Notes under the pieces: generated by a model
What the model saw: the letters and a program-made list of their open reading frames with translations, nothing else
What the model was told of the DNA's origin: nothing
The model's database searches: none
Part shown: positions 17,976 to 29,020 of the stretch, one piece after another
Numbering within the stretch: position 1 is the stretch's first letter
How the letters are laid out: each line of letters starts with the position of its first letter
Translations under genes and position numbers: made by a program
Assembly: GCF_030052995.1 (NCBI RefSeq)
Contig: NZ_JASJPW010000007.1
Coordinates: 1-64,000, forward strand
Reading direction: 5' to 3'
Length of the DNA: 64,000 nucleotides
From: Gemmobacter sp. 24YEA27
Lineage (GTDB): Bacteria > Pseudomonadota > Alphaproteobacteria > Rhodobacterales > Rhodobacteraceae

Positions 17976-18401
17976 ATGAAACCCAGAATTTCTGTTTTAA
18001 CGCTTGGGGTTACCGACCTGGAGCGGTCGGTTATCTTCTACCGTGACGGGCTCGGACTGCCGACGAAGGGTATCGCCGGTAAGGAGTTCGAACATGGGGC
18101 AGTTGCATTCTTCGACCTGTCGGGCGGTCTGAAACTCGCCTTATGGGCACAACGCGATATAGCCCATGACACCGGTTTGCCGATGCAGCCGGTGAGCCCG
18201 ACCGCCGTCACCCTCGGGCACAATGTCGCGAGTCGGCAAGAGGTTGATGAGGCGATGGCGGCTGCGTCACGGGCAGGTGCCGAGGTGATCAAATCCTCGA
18301 AGGAAACTTTCTATGGCGGCTACGCGGGCTATTTCCGAGACCCGGATGGTCATCTTTGGGAAATCGTCTGGAACCCGGAGTTGCTTCCACCGGAGGAATG
18401 A
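17976..18401 (+). CDS. VOC/glyoxalase-fold protein
   Basis: A 141-residue vicinal-oxygen-chelate protein. It has the two beta-alpha-beta-beta-beta modules: VLTLGVTDLERSVIFYRDGL (about 6-25) opens the first, and GYAGYFRDPDGHLWEIVWNP (about 116-135) closes the second with the typical DPDGxxxE ending. Members are metal-dependent isomerases, dioxygenases or antibiotic-binding proteins; the actual substrate cannot be told. It stands as a single gene, with a convergent PRC-barrel gene downstream. Confidence 0.88.
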   Translation: MKPRISVLTLGVTDLERSVIFYRDGLGLPTKGIAGKEFEHGAVAFFDLSGGLKLALWAQRDIAHDTGLPMQPVSPTAVTLGHNVASRQEVDEAMAAASRAGAEVIKSSKETFYGGYAGYFRDPDGHLWEIVWNPELLPPEE

Positions 18402-18561
18402 ACAACCGTCCGGAAATCACTGTCAAAGGACCCGGGCCAGCGAGGATGGAGGACGCCGAACACGATGTTCCTCCCCATCGAGCGCCTTGCACAGGTTTAC
18501 GCGCCTTGAAGGCTTCCGTTTGGGAGCGGTGGCTGGATGCAGCCGCCGCTCCCTGTCAGCC

Positions 18562-19143
18562 TTACTGATCAGCAGGCCACACATATTCCGGGGCACCCTC
18601 GAGGGCCGCACGATCCGCCTTGAAAACGAGGAAATAGTCATCTTCACTGTCGCCATCCCGGATCACGTCGATCTGGTCCTTCGAGACAGAAACCGTTCTC
18701 TCACCCATGCCGAGGAAGCCCCCGATATCGATCAGAACGGCTTTCACATTTCCATCCTGCCCGATGACGAGATCGCTGATTTCCCCAATGTCATCCCAGC
18801 CTTCGCCGGCCTCCGTCATTTCAACGGCTGCATCGACATCAGCCTCTGACACATAGAGGCGCTTGCCGATGAAAGTATTGGCAGACATGTCGCCCATTGC
18901 CGAGGCATAGCCAAACCCGGTGGCAGAAACTTCACCTGACGGAGCGTCGCCGGTGCTCGTGCTGCCATCGGCAGGCGCTGGTGCCATACCATCAAGGGGC
19001 GCCGTGGTGCCATCCAAAGCAGGTGTATCGCTGGTTGCCGGCGCATCTGTGGTTGCTGGTGCTGCAGGATCATCTGTTGTTTGCGAAACTGCCGGCATCG
19101 CAAGGATTGCGAGCAGTGCGGTGGAAGCAAGAAGCCTGGTCAT
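18562..19143 (-). CDS. Exported PRC-barrel domain protein
   Basis: A 193-residue protein with a signal peptide (MTRLLASTALLAILAMPAVS), an Ala/Pro/Thr/Asp-rich linker (about 22-75) and a PRC-barrel domain from about 88 (GKRLYVSEADVD, DIGEISDLVIGQDGNVKAVL, DIGGFLGMGERTVSVS). PRC-barrel proteins of this layout are periplasmic, induced by stress and common in Rhizobiales and Rhodobacterales; the molecular role is unclear. A sigma-EcfG-type promoter (19182-19206) lies 39 bases upstream of the start. Confidence 0.9.
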   Translation of the reverse strand: MTRLLASTALLAILAMPAVSQTTDDPAAPATTDAPATSDTPALDGTTAPLDGMAPAPADGSTSTGDAPSGEVSATGFGYASAMGDMSANTFIGKRLYVSEADVDAAVEMTEAGEGWDDIGEISDLVIGQDGNVKAVLIDIGGFLGMGERTVSVSKDQIDVIRDGDSEDDYFLVFKADRAALEGAPEYVWPADQ

Positions 19144-19181
19144 GGGGAACTCCTGAAGTTGTAAGGACTTGATATCCCCTC

Positions 19182-19206
19182 AACCTGCCGCTGCGAGAAA
19201 TGTTCC
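19182..19206 (-). promoter_or_regulatory. Sigma-EcfG-type promoter of PRC-barrel gene
   Basis: On the minus strand GGAAC (19206-19202), a 17-base spacer, then GTT (19184-19182). This matches the alphaproteobacterial general-stress consensus GGAAC-N16/17-cGTT and is correctly placed for the gene starting at 19143. Confidence 0.7.
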
Positions 19207-19346
19207 GGGGGACGCCCGTACCCCGGGACAGGACGAACCGCCTCTCGTGAAGCGGCGTCTTTGGCTCTTTCGAATGGCAGAGGCAAATACTCACAGCTCT
19301 TGAAACCCATAAATATACATCCATATACCATCCGCACGGATGGAGA

Positions 19347-19769
19347 ATGGCTTTGAGTAATGTCAAACAGCTACGGGATGCGCAGCCCGAGAGCGAAAAG
19401 ATCACCATCAATCTGGGTTATGTCGACCTCGGTCGGATCGATCTGCTGGTCCAGGAAGGGTTCTACTCCAACCGTAGCGATTTCATCCGCACGGCGATCC
19501 GCAAGCAGCTTGATGCCCATGGGGACGCGGTCAACACCTCGATCCAGCGCCATACGCTGGAGTTGGGGCTGCGCGACTATACCCGGGCAGACCTCGAGGC
19601 GCTGCGCGATGCCGGAGAGATCCTGCACGTCAGGGTGCTGGGCCTTGCGCGCATCGCATCTGACGTCTCACCCGAGCTCGCACGGGCCGTGATCGGCTCG
19701 ATCACCGTTCTTGGCGGGCTGCAGGCATCTGCAGAAGTCAGGAAGGCCCTCATCGACCGCATCCGGTAG
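19347..19769 (+). CDS. Ribbon-helix-helix (CopG-like) regulator
   Basis: A 140-residue DNA-binding protein. The N-terminal ribbon-helix-helix is at about 16-52 (SEKITINLGYVDLGRIDLLV then GFYSNRSDFIRTAIRKQLDA), followed by a helical C-terminal domain of unknown function. It is 20 bases upstream of the depolymerase-like gene and likely regulates it. RHH regulators paired with PHB-depolymerase-type esterases are a known arrangement in alphaproteobacteria (from memory). It probably binds its own upstream region. Confidence 0.88.
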   Translation: MALSNVKQLRDAQPESEKITINLGYVDLGRIDLLVQEGFYSNRSDFIRTAIRKQLDAHGDAVNTSIQRHTLELGLRDYTRADLEALRDAGEILHVRVLGLARIASDVSPELARAVIGSITVLGGLQASAEVRKALIDRIR

Positions 19770-19789
19770 CCCCGAAAAGGAAATATGAA

Positions 19790-20896
19790 ATGAAAGCCTT
19801 TCCCACAGGGGCATCGCGCGCGGCGATCGCCCGGCTGCGCGCAGGCGCCCCATTAATTGCCAACCCGTCCTCTGCCAATGATCTGGTCATGCGGACCCTG
19901 GCGCAACACGGCCTCGTTCAGGGCGGGGCCAGCACTGCGCCCAACCCTCAGGCTGCAGGCTCCTTGCAGCAGATGATGGCCCGCTTTCGGCCGCAAGAGA
20001 CCACAGCTTCAGAGCCGGCTCTACCCGAAGGCGCCCGTTTCTCTGAGGATCAGTTCAGCTGTGCAGCGGGCAGCCGTCGCTATCGCACCTATATCCCGGC
20101 ATCGGCGCAAAGCGGTGCCACGGGCATGATCGTCATGCTGCATGGCTGCACCCAGACGCCCGAGGATTTCGCGGCGGGCACCGGGATGAACGCTCTGGCA
20201 GAGACGCATGGCTTCATCGTGGTCTACCCGCATCAATCCCGCGGCGAGAATGCGCAATCCTGCTGGAACTGGTTCCGCCGGGGTGACCAGCGGCGTGACT
20301 TGGGTGAGCCTGCCATTCTTGCCGGTCTGGCGCGCAAGCTGGCCACAGAACACTTTGTGCCCTCGGGCAAGACGTTTGTCGCCGGCCTGTCCGCCGGGGC
20401 TGCGATGGCGGTGATCCTGGGTGAGACCTACCCGGATGTCTTCGCTGCGGTGGGCGCGCATTCCGGCCTTCCTGGCGGTGCGGCAAAAGATGTGCCGTCT
20501 GCCTTTGCGGCCATGGCCGGAAACGGGGGAGACCCTACGCCTTTGGCGGGAACCACGCCGATGCCCACTATCATCCTGCACGGCACGGCCGACACCACGG
20601 TCTGTCCGGTGAATGGAGAGCAGATCGCCCGGCGCGTGCTGGCTCTTGGGCCTCGGCAGACCCTCCAGTCCGAGGATCGCGGCCAGGCAGGCGGCCGCTC
20701 CTATCGCCGCACGGTGACCGAAGACAGTGCGGGAGCGCCGCTGGTCGAGCATTGGGAAATTGAAGGCCTGGGTCATGCATGGTCCGGCGGTTCTGCCCGC
20801 GGCTCTTACACCGATGCGCAGGGCCCCGACGCCAGCACCGCCATGGTGCGCTTCTTTTTCGCCGCATCAGATGCCAGAAACCCGGCAGACACCTGA
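19790..20896 (+). CDS. PHB depolymerase/LpqC-type esterase
   Basis: A 368-residue alpha/beta-hydrolase of the short-chain polyhydroxyalkanoate depolymerase (catalytic domain type 1) family. TGMIVMLHGCTQTPEDFAAG holds the oxyanion-hole segment; the nucleophile Ser201 is in GLSAGAAM, the Asp is in LHGTADTTV and the His in EGLGHAWSGG. The N-terminal 75 residues are variable and show no obvious signal peptide. It would hydrolyse PHB oligomers or feruloyl-type esters. It forms an operon with the RHH regulator. Confidence 0.9.
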   Translation: MKAFPTGASRAAIARLRAGAPLIANPSSANDLVMRTLAQHGLVQGGASTAPNPQAAGSLQQMMARFRPQETTASEPALPEGARFSEDQFSCAAGSRRYRTYIPASAQSGATGMIVMLHGCTQTPEDFAAGTGMNALAETHGFIVVYPHQSRGENAQSCWNWFRRGDQRRDLGEPAILAGLARKLATEHFVPSGKTFVAGLSAGAAMAVILGETYPDVFAAVGAHSGLPGGAAKDVPSAFAAMAGNGGDPTPLAGTTPMPTIILHGTADTTVCPVNGEQIARRVLALGPRQTLQSEDRGQAGGRSYRRTVTEDSAGAPLVEHWEIEGLGHAWSGGSARGSYTDAQGPDASTAMVRFFFAASDARNPADT

Positions 20897-20936
20897 TACA
20901 GATCGCAGAGAGATGCCGAAGTAGCCCGAGCCAGCC

Positions 20937-22196
<1,260 letters not shown>

Positions 22197-22205
22197 TCAT
22201 ATGCG

Positions 22206-22230
22206 GGAACATTGGCGTGCCGGCCCGGTT
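22206..22230 (+). promoter_or_regulatory. Sigma-EcfG-type promoter of glycan cluster
   Basis: GGAAC (22206-22210), 17 bases, GTT (22228-22230), located 63 bases before the first glycosyltransferase start. This is a match to the general-stress promoter pattern; GC-rich context makes it somewhat weaker evidence than the other sites. Confidence 0.5.
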
Positions 22231-22292
22231 GAGAGGCTGCGGAATGGCCCAGAAGACAGGCCGCACCCCGCGCATCCTCAGCGAGAGAACCA

Positions 22293-23431
22293 ATGGACGC
22301 GGGCATCATTGCGATTTCGGATTTCTGCGATCCTGTCCCGCCCCGCGAAAGCGGGATCGGCCCGGCAGCGCTTTGCGAAAGCTGGCGCAATCTGCCGCCG
22401 TCCTGCCCGTCGCTGCGGCCCGAAGTTGTGGGTGGTTATCTTGAACGGCTGCCGCTGTCTTGTGTTGCCGCAGGTCTGGCCACCTCTGCCGAAGTCTGGC
22501 GGTTTGCGGGCACGGATGCCGGTCGTGATATCGCAGGCAAAAGCGGCCCTTCCGGGCTGACCTACCGGACCTTGCGCGCCGACGGTCACGGCGCGCCCTA
22601 CGGGTCTGCTGAAGCTTTGGCCGCCATCCGGGAACGCGGAGCTCCGGCGATCCTGTGCGTCTGGGGTTTGGGCGTGACCGAGGACATTCTGACCGCCTGC
22701 GCCAACAGCGTGAAGATCTACAATTCCATCGACGCGCCCGCCCTGCGCATCCCCTTCGAGATCAGCCGCCATTTTGACCTCTTCCTGACCGGGGCTGAAT
22801 GGCAATCGCAGGACATCCGCGCCCGCCATCCTGATGCCTTGTGTGAGGTGATGCCGATCGGGCCGGAATTCGCCTCGGACCAGACCTTCCATCCCACCGG
22901 GGCAGCCAAGGATTATGACGTGGTCTATGTCGCGGCCACCCAAGCCTACAAGCGGCATGATCTGCTGCTGGATGCGCTGTCACATCTGCCGGAGCGCCGT
23001 GCACTTTGCGTCGTCGGCTACGGTCACCTGACCGACAGCCTGAAAGGTGAGGCGGATCATCGCGGTCTGGCAATCGACTGGATTGGCCCCGTTGGCCATG
23101 ACGAGGTGAACCGTCTGATCAATCGGGCGAAGATCGGCGTCGTTTGCGGCGTTCACGATGGCGCGCCTGCGATCCTGACCGAATATATGCTGGCGGGCCT
23201 GCCGGTGCTGGCCAATGCGGGGCTGGTCTGCGGCCGCCAATACATCCGCCCTGACACCGGCCTGACCGCGACCGAGCAGGACTTCCCTGCCGCCATGAAC
23301 CGGCTGATCGAGACGGCCCATCTCTATTCCCCCGACCTGTGGTCCAGCAGCACTGGACATGGCCGCATTCGGTGCGGCGCCTTGGCCGGCTGATCCAGCA
23401 GGCCCGGCTGAGAAAGAAGATCAGCGCATGA
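22293..23431 (+). pseudogene. Family 4 glycosyltransferase, 3' frameshift
   Basis: A GT-B glycosyltransferase. The C-terminal nucleotide-sugar domain shows DVVYVAATQAYKRHDLLLDA, ALCVVGYGHLTD and VVCGVHDGAPAILTEYMLAG, the last resembling the GT4 signature. Near 23345 the frame shifts; the alternative frame ends WPHSVRRLGRLIQQARLRKK with TGA overlapping the next ATG (23428), which is the expected operon junction. It acts in surface glycan assembly with glf. Apart from the last 25 residues it is fully open, so it is probably functional. Confidence 0.75.
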
Positions 23432-24621
23432 ATGTCTTGTCGCCCAAAACTGCCGCCCTTGCGGCCTGTGATACGCCTGCCCCGCTGATCTGCTTTTCGC
23501 ATCTGCGGTGGGATTTCGTCTTGCAGCGGCCCCAGCATCTGATGCGGCGCTTTGCCCGGCACCGTCCGGTCTGGTTCTGGGAGGAGGCGATCCCGACGGA
23601 TCACCACCTGCCGTATCTGGAGTTTCATGCCTTCGCCGGAACCACCGTTCAGGCGATCCGCCCCCGCGTGCCGATCCGCTTCGCTCCGGCAGAGGCTGCG
23701 CTGGCTTTGTCGCGGCGGTTGGACCAATTGCTGCTGATCACCGGCATCCACGCGCCCGTGCTGTGGTTCTATACGCCCCAGATGTGGCCCCTGGCGCGGC
23801 ACATCACCGCCTCGGCCATCGTCTATGACTGTATGGATGAGCTGTCGTCCTTCCGTTTTGCTCCACCGGATCTGCGTCAGAACGAGGCGGCGCTTTTGGC
23901 GGCGGCAGATGTGGTCTTTACAGGGGGCTACAGCCTTTACGAGGCAAAGCGCGACCAGCACGCCAATATCCATCCCTTTCCTTCCAGTGTGGATACCCCG
24001 CATTTCGCCACCGCCCGCGCGGGACTGACCGATCCGGCGGATCAGGCGACGATCCCGCAGCCCCGCCTGGGCTATTACGGCGTGATCGATGAACGGCTGG
24101 ATCTTGGCCTGCTGCGCGACATGGCCGCGGCACGGCCGGACTGGCAGATCGTCATGATCGGCCCGGTGGCCAAGCTTGACCCCGCCGATTTGCCGCACGC
24201 GCCGAACATCCACTGGCTGGGACAGAAAACCTATGAAGAGCTGCCCGCCTATCTGTCGGGCTGGGATCTGGCCCTGATGCCCTTTGCGATCAATGAGGCA
24301 ACGCGCCATATCAGCCCGACCAAGACGCTGGAATATCTGGCGGGCGGGCGGCAGGTCGTCTCGACTCCGGTGCGCGATGTGGTGCGGCACTACTCTGATC
24401 TCGACGCCCTGAAGATCGCAGGTACCACGCCCGCCTTTATCGCCGCCTGCGCAGAACTTCTGGCCCGGCGTGGCGCTTCCGCGACCTGGTTGCCGCAAGT
24501 TGACCGGATGCTCTCCAGCGTCAGCTGGGACGCCAACTTTCGGCAGATGAACGACCTTCTGGCGGCAGCCGCTCTTGCCCATGCGATTGAAGAGGCGCCC
24601 GCTGCGCATGATGGCGTCTAA
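23428..24621 (+). CDS. Family 4 glycosyltransferase
   Basis: A 397-residue glycosyltransferase. The start at 23428 is chosen because it overlaps the previous stop (ATGA) and removes a spurious extension. The N-terminal part, CFSHLRWDFVLQRPQHLMRR, is typical of the TuaH-like group often found next to UDP-galactopyranose mutase. The donor-binding half includes YYGVIDERLDLGLLRDMAAA, IVMIGPV and the acidic motif INEATRHISPTKTLEYLAGG. Predicted cytoplasmic, working on lipid-linked glycan. The next gene starts three bases after its stop. Confidence 0.9.
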   Translation: MNVLSPKTAALAACDTPAPLICFSHLRWDFVLQRPQHLMRRFARHRPVWFWEEAIPTDHHLPYLEFHAFAGTTVQAIRPRVPIRFAPAEAALALSRRLDQLLLITGIHAPVLWFYTPQMWPLARHITASAIVYDCMDELSSFRFAPPDLRQNEAALLAAADVVFTGGYSLYEAKRDQHANIHPFPSSVDTPHFATARAGLTDPADQATIPQPRLGYYGVIDERLDLGLLRDMAAARPDWQIVMIGPVAKLDPADLPHAPNIHWLGQKTYEELPAYLSGWDLALMPFAINEATRHISPTKTLEYLAGGRQVVSTPVRDVVRHYSDLDALKIAGTTPAFIAACAELLARRGASATWLPQVDRMLSSVSWDANFRQMNDLLAAAALAHAIEEAPAAHDGV

Positions 24622-24624
24622 GTC

Positions 24625-26700
24625 ATGGCCGCAGTCAAAACTCTGTTGGCGACAGACAGCGCCGCCCCCTCGGGTGTGGGGCGGGTGATGCTGACGCTTG
24701 CCACGGCCCTGACTCGCGAATGGAGGCCAGGGCTGCTGTTTGGCGACCATATGGAAGGCCATGACCTTGTCCGGCAAGCCGCCGATCTTGGGCTGCAGGC
24801 GGGAACGGTTCCCGAGAATGATTGGAGAACGGCGGTAGCAGGCGCATCTCTGGTGCATGTCCATGCCGGCATCGGATGGGAGGGGCATGGCATCTGCGCC
24901 GCCGCCCGCCGCGCCGGAGCAACCGTGATCCGCACCGAGCATCTGCCCTGGCTTATTACCGATCCGGGACAGGTCGCCGATTATGCCCAGATGCTGGGGA
25001 ATGTTGATGCGATCACCACAGTGGGCGAGGCTGCCGGGAAAAGCTGGCACGCTGCTATCGGCGGGATGCGCGGCATCGACTTGCCCGTGATCACCATCCC
25101 AAACGGCATCACCCCACCCGCAGGCGCGCCCAATGTGTCGCAAGGCCAGATCATCCTCTGCGTCGCCCGGTTCACGCCGCAGAAGAACCACAGCGTTCTG
25201 ATCGATGGCATGCACAGGTTGCGGCACAGCCACCCGGCGGCCAGGCTGCAACTAGTGGGCAGCGGTCCTGAAGAACAGGCGATCTGCGACCAGCTGCGCC
25301 AGCTCGGGCTGACCTCGGTCGAGCTGCTGGGCCAGCGCGACGATGTGCCGACCCTTATCGCGGGCGCAGCAATCGTGGTCCTGCCCTCGGCGTTTGAGGG
25401 TCTGCCACTTTTCGTGCTTGAGGCGATGGCCGCGCATCGCGCTGTGGTCGCCAGCCGCATCGGCGGCAACATTGATGCATTGGGGCCAGATCACCCCTGG
25501 CTGGTATCACCCGGTGATCCGATCGCCTTGGCCGCAGCCCTCGCCACGGCCCTGGACCAACCCGAACGGCGCGAGGAAGTCGCCGCGCAGCAGGCGGACA
25601 GGTTCCGCCATCTCTTCACCGCGCGTCACATGGCAGACCGCACCGCCGGTCTTTATGCCCAAACACGCGACCGCAGAAAAAGGACAGGCCCCGCTATGAC
25701 AAGACTGGCATTCATCGGCGCGGGCGGTATCGCGCAACGCCATTTTGGCGTGTTGGCGCAGATGCCGGATGTGTGCATCGTGGCCGTAGCCGACCCCGAT
25801 CTGGCCCGCGCCGAAGAGGCCGCACAAAGGCTGGACGCCCGCGCCTTTGAGGACCACGCCACCATGCTGGCCGAGGTCGACGTTGATGCGGTCTATATCT
25901 GCGTGCCGCCCTTTGCCCATGGCGATGCCGAACGCGCCTGCATAGCGCGCGGTTTGCCGTTCTTCGTGGAAAAGCCGCTGTCTCTGGATCTGGCCCTGGC
26001 CGAAGCGATCGCGGCAGAGGTTGCGGCGGCCAGTCTGATCACTGCCGTCGGCTATCACTGGCGCTACCTCGACACGGTGGATGAGGCGCGGGCGCAGCTG
26101 GCGGGTAACCCGGCGCATCTGATGACCGGCTTCTGGCTGGACCAGACCCCGCCGCCGGAATGGTGGTGGCGTGAGGATGCCTCGGGCGGGCAGATCGTTG
26201 AACAGGCGACCCACGTGATCGACATGGCGCGGTGTCTCGCCGGTGAGGTGACAGAGGTGTCCGCCATGACCGCCCGCCGCGACCGCCCGGATTTCGCCGG
26301 GCTGACCGTGCCAACCGCCACCGCCGCCACGTTGCGCTTTGCCAGCGGCGCGGTGGCAACCCTGGCCTCAACCTGCCTGCTGCGATGGAACCACGGGGTC
26401 GCCCTGCATGTATTCGCCGATGCGCTGGCGATGGAGATCACCGACCACGACCTTATGATCGACGTGGGCCACGGCCGCCCCGCTCGCCGGGCCGAAGGCG
26501 ATCCGGTCTGGCGCGAAGACCGCGCCTTTATCGACGCGGTGCAGGGGGGCGAGAACCGCATCCGCTGCCCCTATGCGCAGGCGCTGGAAACCCATCGCGT
26601 GGCGCTGGCCGTGCAACAGTCCGCCCTCACCGGTGCGCCCGTGCAGATGGAGGTGCTGCGGGCCAACCCGCAGCCCTTTTTTCGCCGCGTCGTTGCCTAG
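24625..26700 (+). CDS. Glycosyltransferase-Gfo/Idh/MocA oxidoreductase fusion
   Basis: A single 691-residue frame with two enzymes. Residues 1-350 are a GT4 glycosyltransferase (SGVGRVMLTLATALTREWRP, ILCVARFTPQKNHSVLIDGM, VLPSAFEGLPLFVLEAMAAH with the E-x7-E-like motif). From Met358 (25696) a complete Gfo/Idh/MocA dehydrogenase begins with AFIGAGGIAQRHFGVLAQMP (NAD(P)-binding), FFVEKPLSLDLALAE (catalytic EKP) and YHWRYLDTVDEA. The second half starts with its own Met after a Lys/Arg-rich linker, so either a real fusion or a lost stop codon between two genes is possible. It probably modifies and transfers a sugar in the galactofuranose-type cluster. Confidence 0.85.
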   Translation: MAAVKTLLATDSAAPSGVGRVMLTLATALTREWRPGLLFGDHMEGHDLVRQAADLGLQAGTVPENDWRTAVAGASLVHVHAGIGWEGHGICAAARRAGATVIRTEHLPWLITDPGQVADYAQMLGNVDAITTVGEAAGKSWHAAIGGMRGIDLPVITIPNGITPPAGAPNVSQGQIILCVARFTPQKNHSVLIDGMHRLRHSHPAARLQLVGSGPEEQAICDQLRQLGLTSVELLGQRDDVPTLIAGAAIVVLPSAFEGLPLFVLEAMAAHRAVVASRIGGNIDALGPDHPWLVSPGDPIALAAALATALDQPERREEVAAQQADRFRHLFTARHMADRTAGLYAQTRDRRKRTGPAMTRLAFIGAGGIAQRHFGVLAQMPDVCIVAVADPDLARAEEAAQRLDARAFEDHATMLAEVDVDAVYICVPPFAHGDAERACIARGLPFFVEKPLSLDLALAEAIAAEVAAASLITAVGYHWRYLDTVDEARAQLAGNPAHLMTGFWLDQTPPPEWWWREDASGGQIVEQATHVIDMARCLAGEVTEVSAMTARRDRPDFAGLTVPTATAATLRFASGAVATLASTCLLRWNHGVALHVFADALAMEITDHDLMIDVGHGRPARRAEGDPVWREDRAFIDAVQGGENRIRCPYAQALETHRVALAVQQSALTGAPVQMEVLRANPQPFFRRVVA

Positions 26701-26701
26701 G

Positions 26702-27806
26702 ATGCCCGCCCTGCCGGATCAGCCCCGACGCATCCGCAGCCTTGGCGTCGAACGCCCCGGCGCGCCGTTCATTTTTGCATATGACGAGGGTCCCGCTGGT
26801 GATGGCCAGCTGCGCCTTGACCTGATGTTCAGCGGCATCAGCGCGGGCACCGAGCTGACCTTCCTGAAAGGCACCAACCCCTATCTCCACAGCCGTTGGG
26901 ATGCGGGTCAGGGCGTCTTTGTCGAAGGCGAACCCTCAGCCCGGTTCCCCGTGAACTTCCTCGGCTATATGGAGGTTGCGCGGGTGATCGACACCCGCGC
27001 GCCCGGCTTTGCCGATGGCGATGTGCTGGCCACGACCTTTGGCCACAAGACCGGCCATACCGCCCATCCCGACCACGATCTGCTGCTGCACCTTCCCGGT
27101 GACATGGATCCGATGCTGGGATCTTTGCCGCGCAGATGGGGCCGATTGCGGCCAATGGCATCCTGCATGCCGATACCCTGGAATTCGGCCCACATGTGCC
27201 GCATCTGGGGGCTGGCCTCGCCGGACGCCCGGTGCTGGTCTGGGGGCGGCACGGTGGGCCTCTTCTGCGCCCTCTTTGCCCGCCGTGCCGGCGCGTCCGA
27301 GGTTGTGGTGGTTGACCGTCGGACTGGCGGCGCGGCCTTGCCAACCGGATGGGCTTTGACGCGCTGGATGAGGATGCCGCCTGGCGCCATGCCAAGGCGC
27401 GCTGGCATTCGCCCATCGGTGGGCGGGGGGCTGAGGTGGTGATCCAGACCCGGGCACGACCCGAGAGCTTGCATCTGGCTTTGCGCGCCCTGCGGCCACA
27501 AGGGTGGTCATAGACCTCGCCTTCTATCAGGGCGGCATGGAGGCCACCCGGCTGGGCGAGGAATTCCACCATAATGGCCTGTCGCTTCAATGCGCCCAGA
27601 TCAACCGGATGCCGCGCGCTCTGGCCCAGTCATGGGACCAGCGCAGGCTGGCGCAAGAGACGCTGGCCCTGCTGGGTTCGGATGGCCCCGCAATCCGCCA
27701 GCACATGATCACTCATGTCATCCCCTTTTATGAAGCGCCGGGCTTTCTGCGGCATCTGCTGCAAGATCGCCCTGAGTTCTGCCAGATCGTGCTGGAGCAT
27801 CGCTGA
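26702..27806 (+). pseudogene. Zinc-binding-type alcohol dehydrogenase homologue, frameshifted
   Basis: A medium-chain dehydrogenase-like protein: GPAGDGQLRLDLMFSGISAG, FVEGEPSARFPVNFLGYMEV and LATTFGHKTGHTAHPDHDLL in the first frame. Near 27115 it shifts (GIFAAQMGPIAANGILHADT), and after further shifts it resumes at MVIDLAFYQGGMEATRLGEE (27504) and ends EFCQIVLEHR. The pattern matches the threonine-dehydrogenase-like proteins encoded next to Gfo/Idh/MocA proteins in sugar clusters. The classical zinc ligands are not evident. At least two frame errors; restored length about 365 residues. Confidence 0.7.
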
Positions 27807-29012
27807 TGGACGGCCCCGTTCCGCTGACCGAGCGCGAACGCGACGACCGCGCGGCGGCCGCCAGCCTCGCCACTGGCCACATCCCCGAACCGCATCCCGA
27901 TGCGGGCAAGATCCGTATCCTGTGGGTCTTTGCCTGGCTGGTCGTTGGGGTGAGGAAACGGAGGTGCGGCTTCTGGCCCACACGCTTGACCCCGCGAAAT
28001 ACCGGATCGAGGTGCTGCCCTGTTTCCGCAAAGACGGGATGCCGGACCAGAGTCATGATCAGCTGCGCGCGCTTGGTGTGACTGTCGACACCACCGCCTA
28101 TACGCTCGGGTTCGAGGATACCGTGGCCTATCTGCGCCGCCGCATCACCGGGGCGGATATCGTGATCTCATCGCAGAATGTGGCCGATATTTACCCCGCG
28201 ATGGACGGTCTGGCCCTGCATCCGCCGCTGATCGAACATGGCGGGCTGGTGTCAGAGGCGCTGGCCGGGCCAAAGCATCTGACCACCCGCTATGTCGGCG
28301 TCTGCGACACCATCCGCGCGGCTGCGGCGGGCCGGATGCCGGATCGCCCGCAGCATGCGATCGAAATCCCCTCGATGGTGGATCTGACCGAGTTCGATCC
28401 CGCGACCCGCGGGCCGATGCGGCACAGCCTTGGCGTTGCGCCGGACCAGATCCTGATCGGCTGGGTCGGGCGGCTGGACCGCAAGAAGCGGGTTGAGGAT
28501 TTCCTCCGTGCGGCGGCCGACGTCGCCCGGACCGAACCGTTGGCGCGGTTTGTCATAGTGGGCGGCCCGGATGCCTTCATGCCGGACTATGCCGATGCGT
28601 TGCATCGGCTGGCGCAAACCCTCGGGCTGTCGGAACGGCTGATCTTCATCGGCGACCGGCCGATGTGCCCGCGCTGCTCTCCGCCATGGACATCTTCTGC
28701 TGGCTGTCACGCGGGGAAGGGATGCCGCATGTGATCGCCGAGGCCGGGCGGCGGGGCTGGCCGTGATCGCCACGCCCGACAACGGCGCATTGCAGCAGAT
28801 CCGCGAAGACGACACCGGGGTGTTCGTGCCGCATGAAGCGCCCGCTGAACTCGCCACGGCCTTGCGGCGGCTGATCGCGGACCCGGCCCTTCGCGCCCGC
28901 CTAGGGATGGCCCTGCAGGCCCATGTCCGCAACACCTATTCCGCCGCCGTGGTGGTGCCGCAGTGGGAGCGGCTGTTCGCGCAGGTTCTAGACGAACGCC
29001 CCCCAGCCCCGC
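27806..29012 (+). pseudogene. Family 4 glycosyltransferase, three frameshifts
   Basis: The start ATG overlaps the previous stop (TGATG at 27805). Motifs in order: IRILWVFAWLVVG, ETEVRLLAHTLDPAKYRIEV, LIGWVGRLDRKKRVEDFLRA, FVIVGGPDAFMPDYADALHR, then one frame over ALLSAMDIFCWLSRGEGMPH with the acidic GT4 motif, then AVIATPDNGALQQIREDDTG. Breaks near 27945, 28665 and 28755. The final frame runs without a stop into the glycoside hydrolase. Role: sugar transfer in the same glycan pathway. Confidence 0.8.
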
Positions 29013-29020
29013 CCAGCGGA

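Noticed and set aside
23119..25251. A 710-codon open frame antisense to the glycosyltransferases
   Set aside because: It is the mirror of GC-rich coding sequence; the plus strand has glycosyltransferase motifs throughout and the antisense product has none.
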